64,000 nt of DNA from Streptomyces tibetensis (GCF_007655005.1 NZ_SZVW01000003.1:124001-188000), one strand, 5' to 3'; shown: positions 53,664 to 63,579, counted from the stretch's first letter. The notes: generated by a model not told the origin, from the sequence alone. Numbers and translations are program-made.

Positions 53664-54335
53664 CTACTGCGCGCCCGGGCGCACCAGCCCGCTCTCGTAC
53701 GCGTACACCGCCGCCTGTACCCGGTCGCGCAGGCCCAGCTTCGTCAGCACATGCCCGACGTGTGTCTTGACGGTGGTCTCGCTGACGAACAGGTCGGCGG
53801 CGATCTCCGCGTTGGACAGCCCGCGCGCCACCAGCTTCAGCACCTCGACCTCGCGGTCGGTGAGCGTGTGCAGCGTGTTCGGCACCGGCTCGTCCCCCGA
53901 CGGCAGATGCGTGGCGTACTTGTCGAGCAGCCGGCGCGTGATGCTCGGCGCGAGCATCGCCTCGCCCCCTGCGACGACCCGGATGGCCTGCACCAGTTCG
54001 TTGGCCGGCGCGTCCTTGAGCAGGAACCCGCTGGCACCGGCGCGCAGCGCCTCCACCACGTACTCGTCGAGGTCGAAGGTGGTCAGCACCAGCACCTTCG
54101 CCGGGCCGTCCCGCTCCGGCCCGGTGATCTGCCGGGTCGCCTCCACACCGTCCATCCGCGGCATGCGGATGTCCATCAGAACCACATCGGGCTGTAGCGC
54201 ACGCACCTGGTCGAGTGCCTGCAGTCCGTCACCGGCCTCCCCGACGACCGCGATGTCCTGCTCGGCCTCCAGGATCATCCGGAAGCCGGTACGGAGCAGT
54301 GGTTGGTCGTCGACCAGTAGGACGCGGATGGCCAC
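53664..54335 (-). CDS. NarL/FixJ-type response regulator
   Basis: 223 residues. The receiver domain shows the acidic pair in VLLVDDQPLL (residues 9-10), the phosphorylation Asp in VVLMDIRMPRMDG near 54, Thr in VLVLTTFD near 85, and Lys in FLLKDA near 107. The LuxR-type HTH follows: LTDREVEVLKLVARGLSNAE then IAADLFVSETTVKTHVGHVL (residues about 155-200). No histidine kinase gene adjoins it, so the partner is unknown; it lies upstream of the RecB-like nuclease in the same direction, 54 bp away. Confidence 0.93.
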   Translation of the reverse strand: MAIRVLLVDDQPLLRTGFRMILEAEQDIAVVGEAGDGLQALDQVRALQPDVVLMDIRMPRMDGVEATRQITGPERDGPAKVLVLTTFDLDEYVVEALRAGASGFLLKDAPANELVQAIRVVAGGEAMLAPSITRRLLDKYATHLPSGDEPVPNTLHTLTDREVEVLKLVARGLSNAEIAADLFVSETTVKTHVGHVLTKLGLRDRVQAAVYAYESGLVRPGAQ

Positions 54336-54389
54336 GTAAGTCTCCTTCGCTAGTCCGGCCCCATTCTGCCCTGCGCGGGCCCGCCGGAC

Positions 54390-55526
54390 TCAGGCGCCCT
54401 CACCGGCGACGGGCTGCACCGCAAGCTCCGCCGCGCGCACCGGCAGCGGATACGGCGGGGGAGTGCCCCCGAACTCCGGGCAGTGCGCCCGGTGGTCGCA
54501 CCAGCCGCACAACTTCGTGGGCCGCGGCCGCCAGTCGCCCGTCTCGGTGGCGAGCCGGATCGCCTCCCACAGCGCCAGCAGCTTGCGCTCCACCCGCTCC
54601 AGGTCGGCGAGGACCGGGTCGTACGTCAGCACCTGGCCGCTGCCGAGGTAGACCAGCTGGAGCCGCCGGGGGACCACGTTCTTCAGCCGCCACACCACCA
54701 GGGCGTAGAACTTCATCTGGAACAGGGCGCCCTCGGAGTACTCCGGCCTGGGTGCCTTGCCCGTCTTGTAGTCGACGATCCGGACCTCGCCCGTGGGCGC
54801 CACGTCGACCCGGTCGATGATGCCGCGCAGCCGCAGCCCGGACTCCAGCTCCGCCTCGACGAACAGCTCCCGCTCGGCCGGCTCCAGACGGCTGGGGTCC
54901 TCCAGGGTGAACCAGCGCTCGACGAGCTGCTCCGCCTCGCTCAGCCAGCGCGCCAGCCGCTCACCCTCGGGGTCGTCGGCGAACAGCTCCCCGACCTCCG
55001 GACGGGTCTCGCGCAGCCGGTCCCACTGGCCGGGGATCAGGGACTTCGCCCGCGGCGCCGTGCGCTCGGCGGCCGGGGCGTCGAAGAGCCGCTCCAGGAC
55101 CGCGTGCACCAGGGTGCCCCGGGTCGCGGCCTCGCTCGGCTTCTCCGGCAGCCGGTCGATCACCCGGAAGCGGTAGAGCAGCGGGCACTGCATGAAGTCA
55201 CTGGCACGCGAGGGGGACAGCGAGGCGGGCGGTATGGCGGCGGACCCGGTCACCAGGGCGCTCACGGCGGCGGTCTCGGCCGCCGCCTCGGCCACCGGCT
55301 GGGCCTCGGCCTCCGTCTGTGCCTCTGCCGCCACCGGCTGGGCTTCGGCCTCCGCCTCTGCCGCCACCGGCTGGGCTTCGGCCTCCGCCTCTGCCGCCAC
55401 CGGCTGGGCTTCGGCCGCTGTCCGTGCTTCTGCCGCCGTCTCCGCGGGCCCGGCCGGGACCGGCGGATCCACCGCCGCGGCCGGGCTGCTGTCGGGCTGC
55501 GCCGCGCCCTCGGTGCTCGTCTCCAT
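54390..55526 (-). CDS. RecB-family PD-(D/E)XK exonuclease with a probable 4Fe-4S cluster
   Basis: 378 residues from ATG 55526. The first ~90 residues are low-complexity Ala/Glu/Gln repeats. The nuclease domain has SPSRASDFMQCPLLYRFRVI near 105-120 (first cluster Cys), ATRGTLVHAVLERLF near 136 (catalytic His), GIIDRVDV near 237 and IVDYKTGKAP near 250 (catalytic Asp and Lys), and the distal CGWCDHRAHCPEF near 338. One Cys upstream and three downstream is the Cas4/AddB iron-sulphur arrangement. It is a regular neighbour of trmI and the proteasome genes in actinobacteria; its role there is unknown. Confidence 0.88.
   Translation of the reverse strand: METSTEGAAQPDSSPAAAVDPPVPAGPAETAAEARTAAEAQPVAAEAEAEAQPVAAEAEAEAQPVAAEAQTEAEAQPVAEAAAETAAVSALVTGSAAIPPASLSPSRASDFMQCPLLYRFRVIDRLPEKPSEAATRGTLVHAVLERLFDAPAAERTAPRAKSLIPGQWDRLRETRPEVGELFADDPEGERLARWLSEAEQLVERWFTLEDPSRLEPAERELFVEAELESGLRLRGIIDRVDVAPTGEVRIVDYKTGKAPRPEYSEGALFQMKFYALVVWRLKNVVPRRLQLVYLGSGQVLTYDPVLADLERVERKLLALWEAIRLATETGDWRPRPTKLCGWCDHRAHCPEFGGTPPPYPLPVRAAELAVQPVAGEGA
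55291..55420 (-). repeat. 33-bp tandem repeats in the RecB-like gene
   Basis: GCCACCGGCTGGG recurs at 55291, 55330, 55363 and 55396 (33-bp period for the last three), encoding EAQPVAAEAEA-type units in the disordered N-terminus. Confidence 0.88.
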
Positions 55527-55714
55527 GCCCCAGACCTTACGGCCCGCCACTGACAGTGACCCGGCCGTGTTCCGTGGGGGAAGCCGGGAGAGGAGGTCGA
55601 CGTACGGGAAACACAGGGGTGCCGGGGCGAAACGCACCACGACGGACGCATACCATCGACTCGAGACCCTCCCGTCCGGCAGGCGCGGGAGACGCTTCGA
55701 TCGAGGGGACACCG

Positions 55715-57607
55715 GTGGACGAGAGCGGCGGGCGCGGGCGGCCGCGGTCCGGCAACGACGAGTCGGCCGAGCGCCACACGGGGCGTCCGGACCGGGCCAC
55801 CGACCCGTTCCCCACCGGCGAACAGCCCACGGACGAGCCCCGCCTGACCCCCGAGCAGCCCACGCCGGCGCCGGCGCCGGCCGGCCCGACGACGCCTGCC
55901 GATACCCCGGCCGGCCCGACGACGCCTGCCGATACCCCGGCCGGCCCGACGACGCCTGCCGATACCCCGGCCGGCCCGACGACGCCCGCCGATACCCCGG
56001 CCGGCCCGACGACGCCCGCCGATACCCCGGCCGGCCCGACGACGCCCGCCGATACCCCGGCCGCCCCGACGACGCCCGCCGGCACCCCGGCCGGCCCCGC
56101 GGACGACTCTGCAGCGGATCAGGGCCCCACGGGCGACGCTTCGCCGGACCCGCGGACTCCGGATGACGCCGCCCCCGCAGAGCGCGACACGACCGGCCCG
56201 GCCGAGGGTGACACGCCCCATCCGCCCGAGGGCGACACGCACCCCGATCGCGCCTACGCCGACGGCACGCACGCGGCGGCATCCGCCGGCCGGCCCGAGA
56301 GGGACCGCCTGCACCAGGCCCCGGCCCCGGGTTCGGACGATCCGGACCGCCGGCATCCCGCGGCCCCCGCCCCGGAGCCCGGCCACTCGTCCCACCACGG
56401 CGACCGCCCCCTCGCGCACTCCGCCGATGGCAAGGGCCCCGCCCCCCAGCGGCCGGAGCCCCGAGGCGGGCTGCTCATGGGGCGGCCCTTCGGGGTGCCC
56501 GTGTACGTCGCGCCGAGCTGGTTCCTCGTCGCCGCGCTGATCACCTGGGTGTTCGGCGGCCAGCTGGAGCGCGTGCTGCCCGAGCTCGGCGCCGCCCGCT
56601 ACCTGGTCTCCCTCTTCTTCGCGGTCGCCTTCTACGCCTCCGTGCTCGTCCACGAACTGGCCCACACGGTCGCCGCCCTCCGCTTCAAACTCCCGGTCCG
56701 CCGCATCCAGCTGCAGTTCTTCGGCGGCGTCTCCGAGATCGAGAAGGAGGCCGAGACCCCCGGTCGCGAGTTCGTCCTGGCCTTCGTCGGGCCCCTGCTC
56801 TCCCTGGTCCTCTCCGGCGTCTTCTACGCCGCCCTGCTGGCCGTGGAACCCGGCACCGTCCCGGGCGTCCTGCTCGCCGGCCTGATGATCTCCAACCTCA
56901 TCGTGGCCGCGTTCAACCTCCTGCCGGGCCTGCCCCTCGACGGCGGCCGCATGCTCCGGGCCGTCGTCTGGAAGATCACCGGCAAGCCGATGACGGGCAC
57001 CATCGCCGCCGCCTGGGTCGGCCGCGCCCTCGCCGTCTCCGTCCTCATCGGACTGCCGCTGCTGACCCAGTCCGGCGCCCTCGGCACCGACGCCGTCGAC
57101 AACGTCGGCATGGACACCGTCCTCGACGCCCTGCTCGCCGCCATCCTCGCCGCGATCATCTGGACCGGCGCCGGCAACAGCCTGCGCATGGCCCGCCTGC
57201 TGGAGCACCTCCCCGAACTGCGCGCCCGGGCCCTCACCCGCCGCGCGGTCCCCGTCGAGATCGACACCCCGCTCTCGGAGGCCCTGCGCCGCGCCAACGC
57301 CGCCGGGGCCCGCGCTCTGGTCGTCGTCGACGCCGACGGGCAGCCCCTCTCCCTCGTCCGCGAGGCCGCCATCGTCGGCGTACCCGAGCACCGCCGCCCC
57401 TGGGTCGCCGTCAGCGGCCTCGCCCAGGACCTCACCGACGGCATGCGCGTCTCGGCGGAACTGTCGGGCGAGGAACTCCTGGACGCGCTCCGGGCGGCCC
57501 CCGCGACCGAGTACCTGGTCGTGGAGGAGACGGGAGAGATCTACGGCGTGCTGTCGGCGGCCGACGTGGAACGGGCCTTCGTGAAGGCGATGGCCAGGCC
57601 CAGCTGA
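55715..57607 (+). CDS. Site-2 protease family (M50) membrane metalloprotease with CBS domains
   Basis: 630 residues from GTG 55715 with GAGGGGAC upstream. The first ~255 residues are disordered and Pro/Thr/Asp-rich, including seven PAGPTTPADT-like repeats. The protease core begins at GGLLMGRPFGVPVYVAPSWF. It has the zinc motif HELAH near 312 and the third ligand in LLPGLPLDGGRML near 405, embedded in membrane helices. Two C-terminal CBS-like segments (VPVEIDTPLSEALRRANAAG, VVEETGEIYGVLSAADVERA) may sense nucleotides. It would cut a transmembrane substrate within the membrane. The long repetitive tail is unusual. Confidence 0.92.
   Translation: MDESGGRGRPRSGNDESAERHTGRPDRATDPFPTGEQPTDEPRLTPEQPTPAPAPAGPTTPADTPAGPTTPADTPAGPTTPADTPAGPTTPADTPAGPTTPADTPAGPTTPADTPAAPTTPAGTPAGPADDSAADQGPTGDASPDPRTPDDAAPAERDTTGPAEGDTPHPPEGDTHPDRAYADGTHAAASAGRPERDRLHQAPAPGSDDPDRRHPAAPAPEPGHSSHHGDRPLAHSADGKGPAPQRPEPRGGLLMGRPFGVPVYVAPSWFLVAALITWVFGGQLERVLPELGAARYLVSLFFAVAFYASVLVHELAHTVAALRFKLPVRRIQLQFFGGVSEIEKEAETPGREFVLAFVGPLLSLVLSGVFYAALLAVEPGTVPGVLLAGLMISNLIVAAFNLLPGLPLDGGRMLRAVVWKITGKPMTGTIAAAWVGRALAVSVLIGLPLLTQSGALGTDAVDNVGMDTVLDALLAAILAAIIWTGAGNSLRMARLLEHLPELRARALTRRAVPVEIDTPLSEALRRANAAGARALVVVDADGQPLSLVREAAIVGVPEHRRPWVAVSGLAQDLTDGMRVSAELSGEELLDALRAAPATEYLVVEETGEIYGVLSAADVERAFVKAMARPS
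55876..56088 (+). repeat. Seven 30-bp tandem repeats in the M50 protease gene
   Basis: Units of GGCCCGACGACGCCYGCCGA and flanks (30-bp period) encode PAGPTTPADT six times and PAAPTTPAGT once. They lie in the predicted cytoplasmic, disordered N-terminal tail. Confidence 0.92.
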
Positions 57608-57634
57608 GTGGTCGGAGCCCCCCTCGGGGACCGG

Positions 57635-57640
57635 TAGGCT
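57635..57640 (+). promoter_or_regulatory. Candidate -10 element for a leaderless trmI transcript
   Basis: TAGGCT ends 6 bp before the trmI ATG, the same arrangement as before mshC. There is no ribosome binding site. Confidence 0.45.
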
Positions 57641-57646
57641 GGTCAC

Positions 57647-58549
57647 ATGTCCGAACCGACCGGTGCCGCCCGCAGGCGCGGGCCCTTCAAGGTCGGGGAC
57701 CAGGTTCAGCTGACCGACCCCAAGGGCCGCCACTACACGTTCACGCTCGAGGCCGGGAAGAACTTCCACACCCACAAGGGTTCCTTCCCCCACGACGAAC
57801 TGATCGGCGCTCCCGAGGGCAGCGTTGTCCGCACCACGGGGAACGTCGCCTACCTCGCGCTGCGCCCCCTGCTCCCCGACTACGTCCTGTCCATGCCCCG
57901 CGGCGCCGCCGTGGTCTACCCCAAGGACGCGGGGCAGATCCTGGCCTTCGCCGACATCTTCCCCGGCGCGCGCGTCGTGGAGGCGGGCGTAGGCTCCGGC
58001 TCGCTCAGCAGCTTCCTGCTGCGGGCCATCGGCGACCAGGGCATGCTGCACAGCTACGAGCGTCGCGCCGACTTCGCCGAGATCGCCCAGGCGAACGTGG
58101 AGCGCTACTTCGGCGGCCCGCACCCCGCCTGGCAGCTCACCGTCGGCGATCTCCAGGACAACCTGTCCGACGCCGACGTCGACCGCGTCATCCTCGACAT
58201 GCTCGCCCCCTGGGAGTGCCTGGAGGCCGTCTCCAAGGCGCTCGTCCCCGGCGGCATCCTGTGCTGCTACGTGGCGACCACCACCCAGCTCGCCCGGACC
58301 GTGGAGTCCATCCGCGAGATCGGCTGCTTCAACGAGCCGACCTCCTGGGAGACGATGATCCGCAACTGGCACATCGAGGGCCTGGCCGTCCGCCCGGACC
58401 ACCGGATGATCGGCCACACCGGCTTCCTGCTCACCGCCCGCCGCCTCGCCGACGGCGTCGAGCCGCCCATGCGCCGCCGCCGCCCCGCCAAGGGCGCCTA
58501 CGGCGAGGACTACGAGGGGCCCAACGCCGACGGCGGCACCGCCCGCTGA
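57647..58549 (+). CDS. trmI: tRNA (adenine-58-N1)-methyltransferase
   Basis: 300 residues. The N-terminal beta-barrel-like segment has FKVGDQVQLTDPKGRHYTFT. The SAM site is VVEAGVGSGSLSSFLLRAIG near residue 110, followed by YERRADFAEIAQANVERYFG and the catalytic-loop DRVILDMLAPWE near 182. It methylates N1 of A58 in the tRNA T-loop as a homotetramer. In actinobacteria it is a regular neighbour of the proteasome genes, as here. The ATG is 39 bp after the M50 gene. Confidence 0.94.
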   Translation: MSEPTGAARRRGPFKVGDQVQLTDPKGRHYTFTLEAGKNFHTHKGSFPHDELIGAPEGSVVRTTGNVAYLALRPLLPDYVLSMPRGAAVVYPKDAGQILAFADIFPGARVVEAGVGSGSLSSFLLRAIGDQGMLHSYERRADFAEIAQANVERYFGGPHPAWQLTVGDLQDNLSDADVDRVILDMLAPWECLEAVSKALVPGGILCCYVATTTQLARTVESIREIGCFNEPTSWETMIRNWHIEGLAVRPDHRMIGHTGFLLTARRLADGVEPPMRRRRPAKGAYGEDYEGPNADGGTAR

Positions 58550-58877
58550 AGCGGCCCGTCACCGCGCGCAACGCATCGGCGCCGTGGCGGAGTTCCCGGA
58601 TCCGTACCGGAACTCCGCCACGGCGCCCTTTCGTTGCCGCCCGGGGTGAACCCTCGCCCGACGCTGTTGACCTGCCGCACAGGCCCTGACGGCCCAGGGC
58701 TCGCGGTGGGAGGGCGTGGCAGGGGCGCTGCCCCACGGGCTCGCTGACACAGCGGCAGGAATCGCAACCCTTCAGACTTCCCCGGCACAGGACATGCACA
58801 CCCCGCCGTTCCCTCGGACTGTGACGTGTGGCACCATGCTGGCCACCCCACCGGCACAGCCTCAGGAGACCCTCCTA
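58550..58877. other. 328-bp intergenic region after trmI
   Basis: It holds the strong terminator at 58578-58627. The rest, to the secreted-protein gene, has no convincing gene. A longer in-frame extension of the secreted protein back to 58716 has no ribosome site. Promoter signals are probably near 58800-58850. Confidence 0.5.
58578..58627 (+). terminator. Strong terminator after trmI
   Basis: A 19-bp perfect stem, GGCGCCGTGGCGGAGTTCC with its complement at 58609-58627, and a 12-nt loop. It is followed by CTTTCGTTG. Confidence 0.85.
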
Positions 58878-59456
58878 GTGCAGTCTTCCGCCGTCCCGGA
58901 GCTCGCCCACACCCACACCCGCCCCATCCACTGGCTCGCCACGGCCACGGCCGTCGCCGGCGTCGTGGCCTTCTCCTCGATCCTGCAGCCCGGCGCGGCG
59001 ACGGCGGCTCAGCCGGCCGCACCCGAGACCAAGAGCGCTCCGGCGCACCTGACTCCGCCCGACCCGGCCGCGGTGGCGTTCCCGATCGAGTGCGGCCCGG
59101 TGAAGGCCGTGGTGCGGAAACGGGCTTCCGGGGACCTCGACGGCGACGGCCGGCCCGAGACGGTGGCCGTGGTCCATTGCGACTCCCCGATGGGCACCCC
59201 GCCGGACGGCGTGTACGTCGTGACGCGCGACGCCGACGGCGGCACGCCACGCGTCGTGGCCACCCTGCTCGACCCCAAGGACGGCACCACCGTCACCGAC
59301 TTCGCCGTGCGCGACGGCGCCGTGACGGCCACGCTCCTCGGCTACTCGTCGACCGACGTGCCGCGTTGCTGTCCCGACGTGAAGAGCGACGCGAAATGGC
59401 GTTGGCAGGGCGGCTCGTTCGTCCGCTCCACGCCCGCCGGAGCCCGCAGCGTGTGA
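58878..59456 (+). CDS. Exported protein with an FG-GAP/EF-hand-like Asp-rich motif
   Basis: 192 residues from GTG 58878, with CAGGAG 9 bp upstream. A signal peptide or membrane anchor (HWLATATAVAGVVAFSSILQ, residues about 18-37) precedes a ~140-residue exported domain. KRASGDLDGDGRPETVAVVH near residue 83 is a calcium-loop-like D-x-D-G-D-G pattern seen in FG-GAP beta-propeller blades. Cysteines (ECG, HCD, CCPD) could form disulphides. Function unknown; it separates trmI from the ferredoxin gene. Confidence 0.65.
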   Translation: MQSSAVPELAHTHTRPIHWLATATAVAGVVAFSSILQPGAATAAQPAAPETKSAPAHLTPPDPAAVAFPIECGPVKAVVRKRASGDLDGDGRPETVAVVHCDSPMGTPPDGVYVVTRDADGGTPRVVATLLDPKDGTTVTDFAVRDGAVTATLLGYSSTDVPRCCPDVKSDAKWRWQGGSFVRSTPAGARSV

Positions 59457-59515
59457 GGCATGTGCGACGGCCCGTGTGAGATATCAGACAGCAGTGACGG
59501 AACGTAGAGAAGCAG

Positions 59516-59821
59516 TCACTCCGCGTCCGGACCGTAGACCTCGGCCCTGTCCGAAACTCGACGTACGTGGATGCACTCGCCCGGACACTCCTTCGCGGAG
59601 TCGATCACGTCCGTGAGGAGCGGCAGCGGAACGGGCGTTGTCGCTCCCTTGTCCTGGAGCAACTCCTCGTCGGCGCTCTTCACATAGGCCAGACCGTCGA
59701 TGTCCAGCTCGAACACCTCGGGCGCGTACTGGGCGCAGATGCCGTCGCCGGTACACAGGTCCTGGTCGATCCAGACCTCCAGCTCCTCGCCTTCCGCCCC
59801 GGCCACCTGCTGCACGCTCAT
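59516..59821 (-). CDS. Ferredoxin, [3Fe-4S] type
   Basis: 101 residues with GGCAGGAGAG before the ATG. Cysteines lie at 23, 29, 79 and 83. The first pair is C-T-G-D-G-I-C: a Gly replaces the usual middle Cys, and C79 is followed by Pro, as in the [3Fe-4S] ferredoxins that serve actinobacterial cytochromes P450. The middle has an acidic insertion (VKSADEELLQDKGATTPV). Small soluble electron carrier. It is divergent from arc, a conserved neighbourhood with no obvious functional link. Confidence 0.9.
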   Translation of the reverse strand: MSVQQVAGAEGEELEVWIDQDLCTGDGICAQYAPEVFELDIDGLAYVKSADEELLQDKGATTPVPLPLLTDVIDSAKECPGECIHVRRVSDRAEVYGPDAE

Positions 59822-60000
59822 CTCTCCTGCCGTTTCTCCGCCGAGCCGTGTCGGGAATCCGGCCAGCTCCGGCGGGTGTTGAACAGTTCGACCCTACCTT
59901 CGCCTGGGTTCCAATCATGTTCGCTGGGTATTCCCCTGGCGTGAGGGAGAGCGCAAGGGTGAAGATCGGACACACCCCGACCGTCTTTGTGATCTAGGGG

Positions 60001-60028
60001 TTTCAATCGACACCCGCCCAGGTAGGGT
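60001..60028 (+). promoter_or_regulatory. Candidate promoter of arc
   Basis: TTTCAA at 60001-60006 and TAGGGT at 60023-60028 (16-bp spacer) precede the GTG by about 40 bp. The TAGGGTCTG box is repeated before pup. Confidence 0.45.
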
Positions 60029-60066
60029 CTGGAAGCGTCCAGCTCCCCTTGGAGGAGGTGAGGACC

Positions 60067-61833
60067 GTGGCAGCCCACGACGACGACATGAACCGCGGCA
60101 TCCGCCCGGGACGCGGGTCCGACGACCCGGCCGGGCAGATCGCTTACCTTGAGCAGGAAATCGCCGTCCTGCGGCGCAAGCTCGCCGACTCTCCGCGACA
60201 CACGAGGATTCTCGAAGAGCGGATCGTCGAGCTGCAGACCAATCTGGCCGGCGTGTCCGCGCAGAACGAGAGACTCGCCAACACGCTCCGTGAGGCCCGT
60301 GACCAGATCGTGGCCCTCAAGGAGGAGGTCGACCGGCTCGCGCAGCCGCCGGCCGGCTTCGGGGTCTTCCTGACGGCGAACGAGGACGGCACCGCCGACA
60401 TCTTCACCGGCGGCCGCAAGCTCAGGGTGAACGTCAGCCCCAGCGTCGAGCTCGAGGAGCTCCGGCGCGGCCAGGAAGTAATGCTCAACGAAGCGCTCAA
60501 CGTGGTCGAGGCCATGGAGTACGAGCGCGTCGGTGACATCGTCACCCTCAAGGAGATCCTCGAGGACGGCGAGCGGGCCCTCGTGCTCGGGCACACCGAC
60601 GAGGAGCGGGTGGTACGGCTCGCCGAGCCGCTGCTGGACGTGAACATCCGGCCCGGTGACGCTCTGCTGCTCGAACCCCGCTCGGGCTACGTCTACGAGA
60701 TCGTTCCGAAGAGCGAGGTCGAGGAACTCGTCCTCGAAGAGGTCCCCGACATCGGCTACGAGCAGATCGGTGGTCTCGGCGGCCAGATCGAGGCCATCCG
60801 GGACGCCGTCGAGCTCCCCTACCTCTACCCGGACCTGTTCAAGGAGCACGAACTGCGGCCGCCGAAGGGTGTCCTGCTGTACGGGCCCCCCGGATGCGGC
60901 AAGACGCTCATCGCCAAGGCCGTGGCCAACTCGCTGGCCAAGAAGGTCGCCGAGGTGACCGGCCAGGCCGCCGGCAAGAGCTTCTTCCTCAACATCAAGG
61001 GCCCCGAGCTCCTGAACAAGTACGTCGGTGAGACGGAGCGGCAGATCCGCCTCGTCTTCCAGCGGGCCCGTGAGAAGGCCAGCGAGGGCACGCCCGTCAT
61101 CGTCTTCTTCGACGAGATGGAGTCCCTCTTCCGCACCCGTGGCTCCGGTGTCAGCTCGGACGTGGAGAACACCATCGTCCCCCAGCTGCTCGCCGAGATC
61201 GACGGTGTGGAGGGCCTGCAGAACGTGGTCGTGATCGGCGCCTCCAACCGTGAGGACATGATCGACCCCGCCATCCTGCGGCCCGGCCGGCTCGACGTGA
61301 AGATCAAGATCGAGCGTCCGGACGCCGAGGCGGCCAAGGACATCTTCGGCAAGTACCTCACCGAGCGCCTCCCGCTGCACGGCGACGACCTCGCCGAGCA
61401 CAGCGGCTCCAAGGCCACCACGGTCCAGAGCATGATCCAGACGGCTGTGGAACACATGTACACCGAGTCCGAGGAGAACCGCTTCCTGGAGGTCACCTAC
61501 GCCAATGGTGACAAGGAAGTCCTCTACTTCAAGGACTTCAACTCCGGCGCCATGATCGAGAACATCGTCGGCCGCGCCAAGAAGATGGCGATCAAGGACT
61601 TCCTCGAGAAGAACCAGAAGGGCCTCCGCGTCTCCCACCTCCTCCAGGCCTGCGTGGACGAGTTCAAGGAGAACGAGGACCTGCCGAACACCACCAACCC
61701 GGACGACTGGGCCCGGATCTCCGGAAAGAAGGGCGAACGGATCGTGTACATCCGTACGCTCATCACTGGAAAGCAGGGTGCGGACACCGGACGCTCCATC
61801 GACACGGTGGCGAACACCGGTCAGTACCTGTAA
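60067..61833 (+). CDS. arc: Proteasome-associated AAA ATPase (ARC/Mpa)
   Basis: 588 residues from GTG 60067, with a run of GGAGGAGGTGAGG upstream. Order: N-terminal coiled coil ([20 protein letters not shown], about residues 25-85) that docks Pup; two OB-fold interdomains; AAA module with Walker A GPPGCGKT near 273, Walker [11 protein letters not shown] near 348 and [15 protein letters not shown] near 393. The C-terminal residues are GQYL, whose penultimate Tyr forms the HbYX-like tail that opens the 20S gate. A hexameric unfoldase that threads pupylated proteins into the proteasome. Confidence 0.97.
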   Translation: MAAHDDDMNRGIRPGRGSDDPAGQIAYLEQEIAVLRRKLADSPRHTRILEERIVELQTNLAGVSAQNERLANTLREARDQIVALKEEVDRLAQPPAGFGVFLTANEDGTADIFTGGRKLRVNVSPSVELEELRRGQEVMLNEALNVVEAMEYERVGDIVTLKEILEDGERALVLGHTDEERVVRLAEPLLDVNIRPGDALLLEPRSGYVYEIVPKSEVEELVLEEVPDIGYEQIGGLGGQIEAIRDAVELPYLYPDLFKEHELRPPKGVLLYGPPGCGKTLIAKAVANSLAKKVAEVTGQAAGKSFFLNIKGPELLNKYVGETERQIRLVFQRAREKASEGTPVIVFFDEMESLFRTRGSGVSSDVENTIVPQLLAEIDGVEGLQNVVVIGASNREDMIDPAILRPGRLDVKIKIERPDAEAAKDIFGKYLTERLPLHGDDLAEHSGSKATTVQSMIQTAVEHMYTESEENRFLEVTYANGDKEVLYFKDFNSGAMIENIVGRAKKMAIKDFLEKNQKGLRVSHLLQACVDEFKENEDLPNTTNPDDWARISGKKGERIVYIRTLITGKQGADTGRSIDTVANTGQYL

Positions 61834-62067
61834 AAGGCAGGGCGGCTGCGGGTGCCCTCGGCGGGTACCCGCAGCCGACTGTTTTTCAGGCCACGGCTGG
61901 AGCAACGCAATGACGCAAATGATCTCCCCACCAGCGCAAAGGCGTTCTAGGCTCTTGCGTACCGCCGAGTCGCGCAGTGCGGGGACGGGCACCGCACACG
62001 CAACCGAGCGCCAGCGGTATCTGAGTGGCGCCCACGACCGAGGGTGCCGCCGGGCAAGGAGGGCCGC

Positions 62068-63579
62068 ATGACCGTACGGCGAGTAATGGGCATCGAGACG
62101 GAGTACGGGATCTCCGTCCCCGGCCACCCCAACGCCAATGCCATGCTCACCTCGTCCCAGATCGTGAACGCCTACGCGGCGGCGATGCACCGGGCCCGCC
62201 GGGCTCGCTGGGACTTCGAGGAGGAGAACCCGCTGCGGGACGCGCGAGGCTTCGACCTCGCCCGCGAGGCCGCCGACTCCAGCCAGCTCACCGACGAGGA
62301 CATCGGCCTGGCCAACGTGATCCTCACCAACGGGGCACGGCTCTACGTCGACCACGCACACCCCGAGTACAGCTCCCCGGAGGTGACCAACCCCCGGGAC
62401 GCCGTCCTCTGGGACAAGGCCGGCGAGCGGATCATGGCGGAGGCCGCGGAACGGGCCGCGCAGCTGCCCGGTGCCCAGCCCATCCACCTGTACAAGAACA
62501 ACACCGACAACAAGGGCGCGTCCTACGGCACGCACGAGAACTACCTGATGAAGCGGGAGACCCCCTTCTCGGACATCGTGCGGCACCTGACGCCGTTCTT
62601 CGTCTCCCGTCAGGTCTTCGCCGGAGCGGGCCGCGTCGGCATCGGCCAGGACGGGCACGAGCACGGCTTCCAGCTCAGCCAGCGGGCCGACTACTTCGAG
62701 GTCGAGGTCGGCCTCGAGACGACGCTCAAGCGCCCGATCATCAACACCCGCGACGAGCCGCACGCGGACGCCGAGAAGTACCGGCGCCTGCACGTGATCA
62801 TCGGCGACGCGAACCTGTCGGAGATCTCGACCTACCTCAAGCTGGGCACGACCTCGCTGGTGCTGTCGATGATCGAGGACGGTTTCATCGCCGTCGACCT
62901 GGCCGTCGACCAGCCCGTCCGCACCCTCCACCAGGTCTCGCACGACCCGTCGCTGAAGCGCCTGATCACACTCCGCAGCGGCCGTACGCTCACGGCGGTC
63001 CAGCTGCAGATGGAGTACTACGAGCTGGCGCGCAAGTACGTGGAGGAGCGGTTCGGAGCGGACGCCGACGACCAGACCAAGGACGTCCTGTCGCGCTGGG
63101 AGGACACCCTCACCCGTCTGGAGCACGACCCGATGAGTCTGGCCGGAGAGCTGGACTGGGTCGCCAAGCGGGAGCTCATGGAGGGCTACCGGCGCCGGGA
63201 CAGCCTCGACTGGGACGCGGCGCGGCTGCACCTGGTCGACCTCCAGTACGCCGACGTACGGCCCGAGAAGGGCCTGTACAACCGTCTGGTGGCCCGCGGG
63301 CGCATGAAGCGGCTGCTGACCGACGCGGACGTGGAGCGGGCCCGTACGGTGCCGCCGGAGGACACCCGGGCCTACTTCCGCGGCCGCTGCCTGGAGCAGT
63401 ACGCGGACGACGTCGCGGCGGCCTCCTGGGACTCGGTGATCTTCGACCTGCCGGGCCGGGATTCGCTGCAGCGGGTCCCAACCCTGGAACCGCTTCGCGG
63501 AACGCGTAATCACGTCAAGGAGCTCCTGGACCGCTGCCGCACCGCGGAAGACCTGGTCAGGGTCCTGTCGGGCGGGTGA
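62068..63579 (+). CDS. dop: Pup deamidase/depupylase
   Basis: 503 residues from ATG 62068 with CAAGGAGG upstream. It belongs to the glutamine-synthetase-like Pup-ligase fold. The N-terminal [20 protein letters not shown] carries the metal-binding Glu residues of the family. A Dop-loop-like region follows ([20 protein letters not shown], near residues 52-72), which favours Dop over the ligase PafA. Later [17 protein letters not shown] and [11 protein letters not shown] are conserved. Dop converts the C-terminal Gln of Pup to Glu and removes Pup from substrates. It sits 234 bp after arc and before pup. Confidence 0.95.
   Translation: MTVRRVMGIETEYGISVPGHPNANAMLTSSQIVNAYAAAMHRARRARWDFEEENPLRDARGFDLAREAADSSQLTDEDIGLANVILTNGARLYVDHAHPEYSSPEVTNPRDAVLWDKAGERIMAEAAERAAQLPGAQPIHLYKNNTDNKGASYGTHENYLMKRETPFSDIVRHLTPFFVSRQVFAGAGRVGIGQDGHEHGFQLSQRADYFEVEVGLETTLKRPIINTRDEPHADAEKYRRLHVIIGDANLSEISTYLKLGTTSLVLSMIEDGFIAVDLAVDQPVRTLHQVSHDPSLKRLITLRSGRTLTAVQLQMEYYELARKYVEERFGADADDQTKDVLSRWEDTLTRLEHDPMSLAGELDWVAKRELMEGYRRRDSLDWDAARLHLVDLQYADVRPEKGLYNRLVARGRMKRLLTDADVERARTVPPEDTRAYFRGRCLEQYADDVAAASWDSVIFDLPGRDSLQRVPTLEPLRGTRNHVKELLDRCRTAEDLVRVLSGG

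Noticed and set aside
55262..58417. A 1051-residue minus-strand open frame
   Set aside because: It is antisense to the M50 protease and TrmI, both clearly real, and its sequence is low-complexity Gly/Arg/Val without motifs.
59818..63513. A 1231-residue minus-strand open frame
   Set aside because: It is the shadow of arc and dop; no recognisable domain, and true coding bias is on the plus strand.
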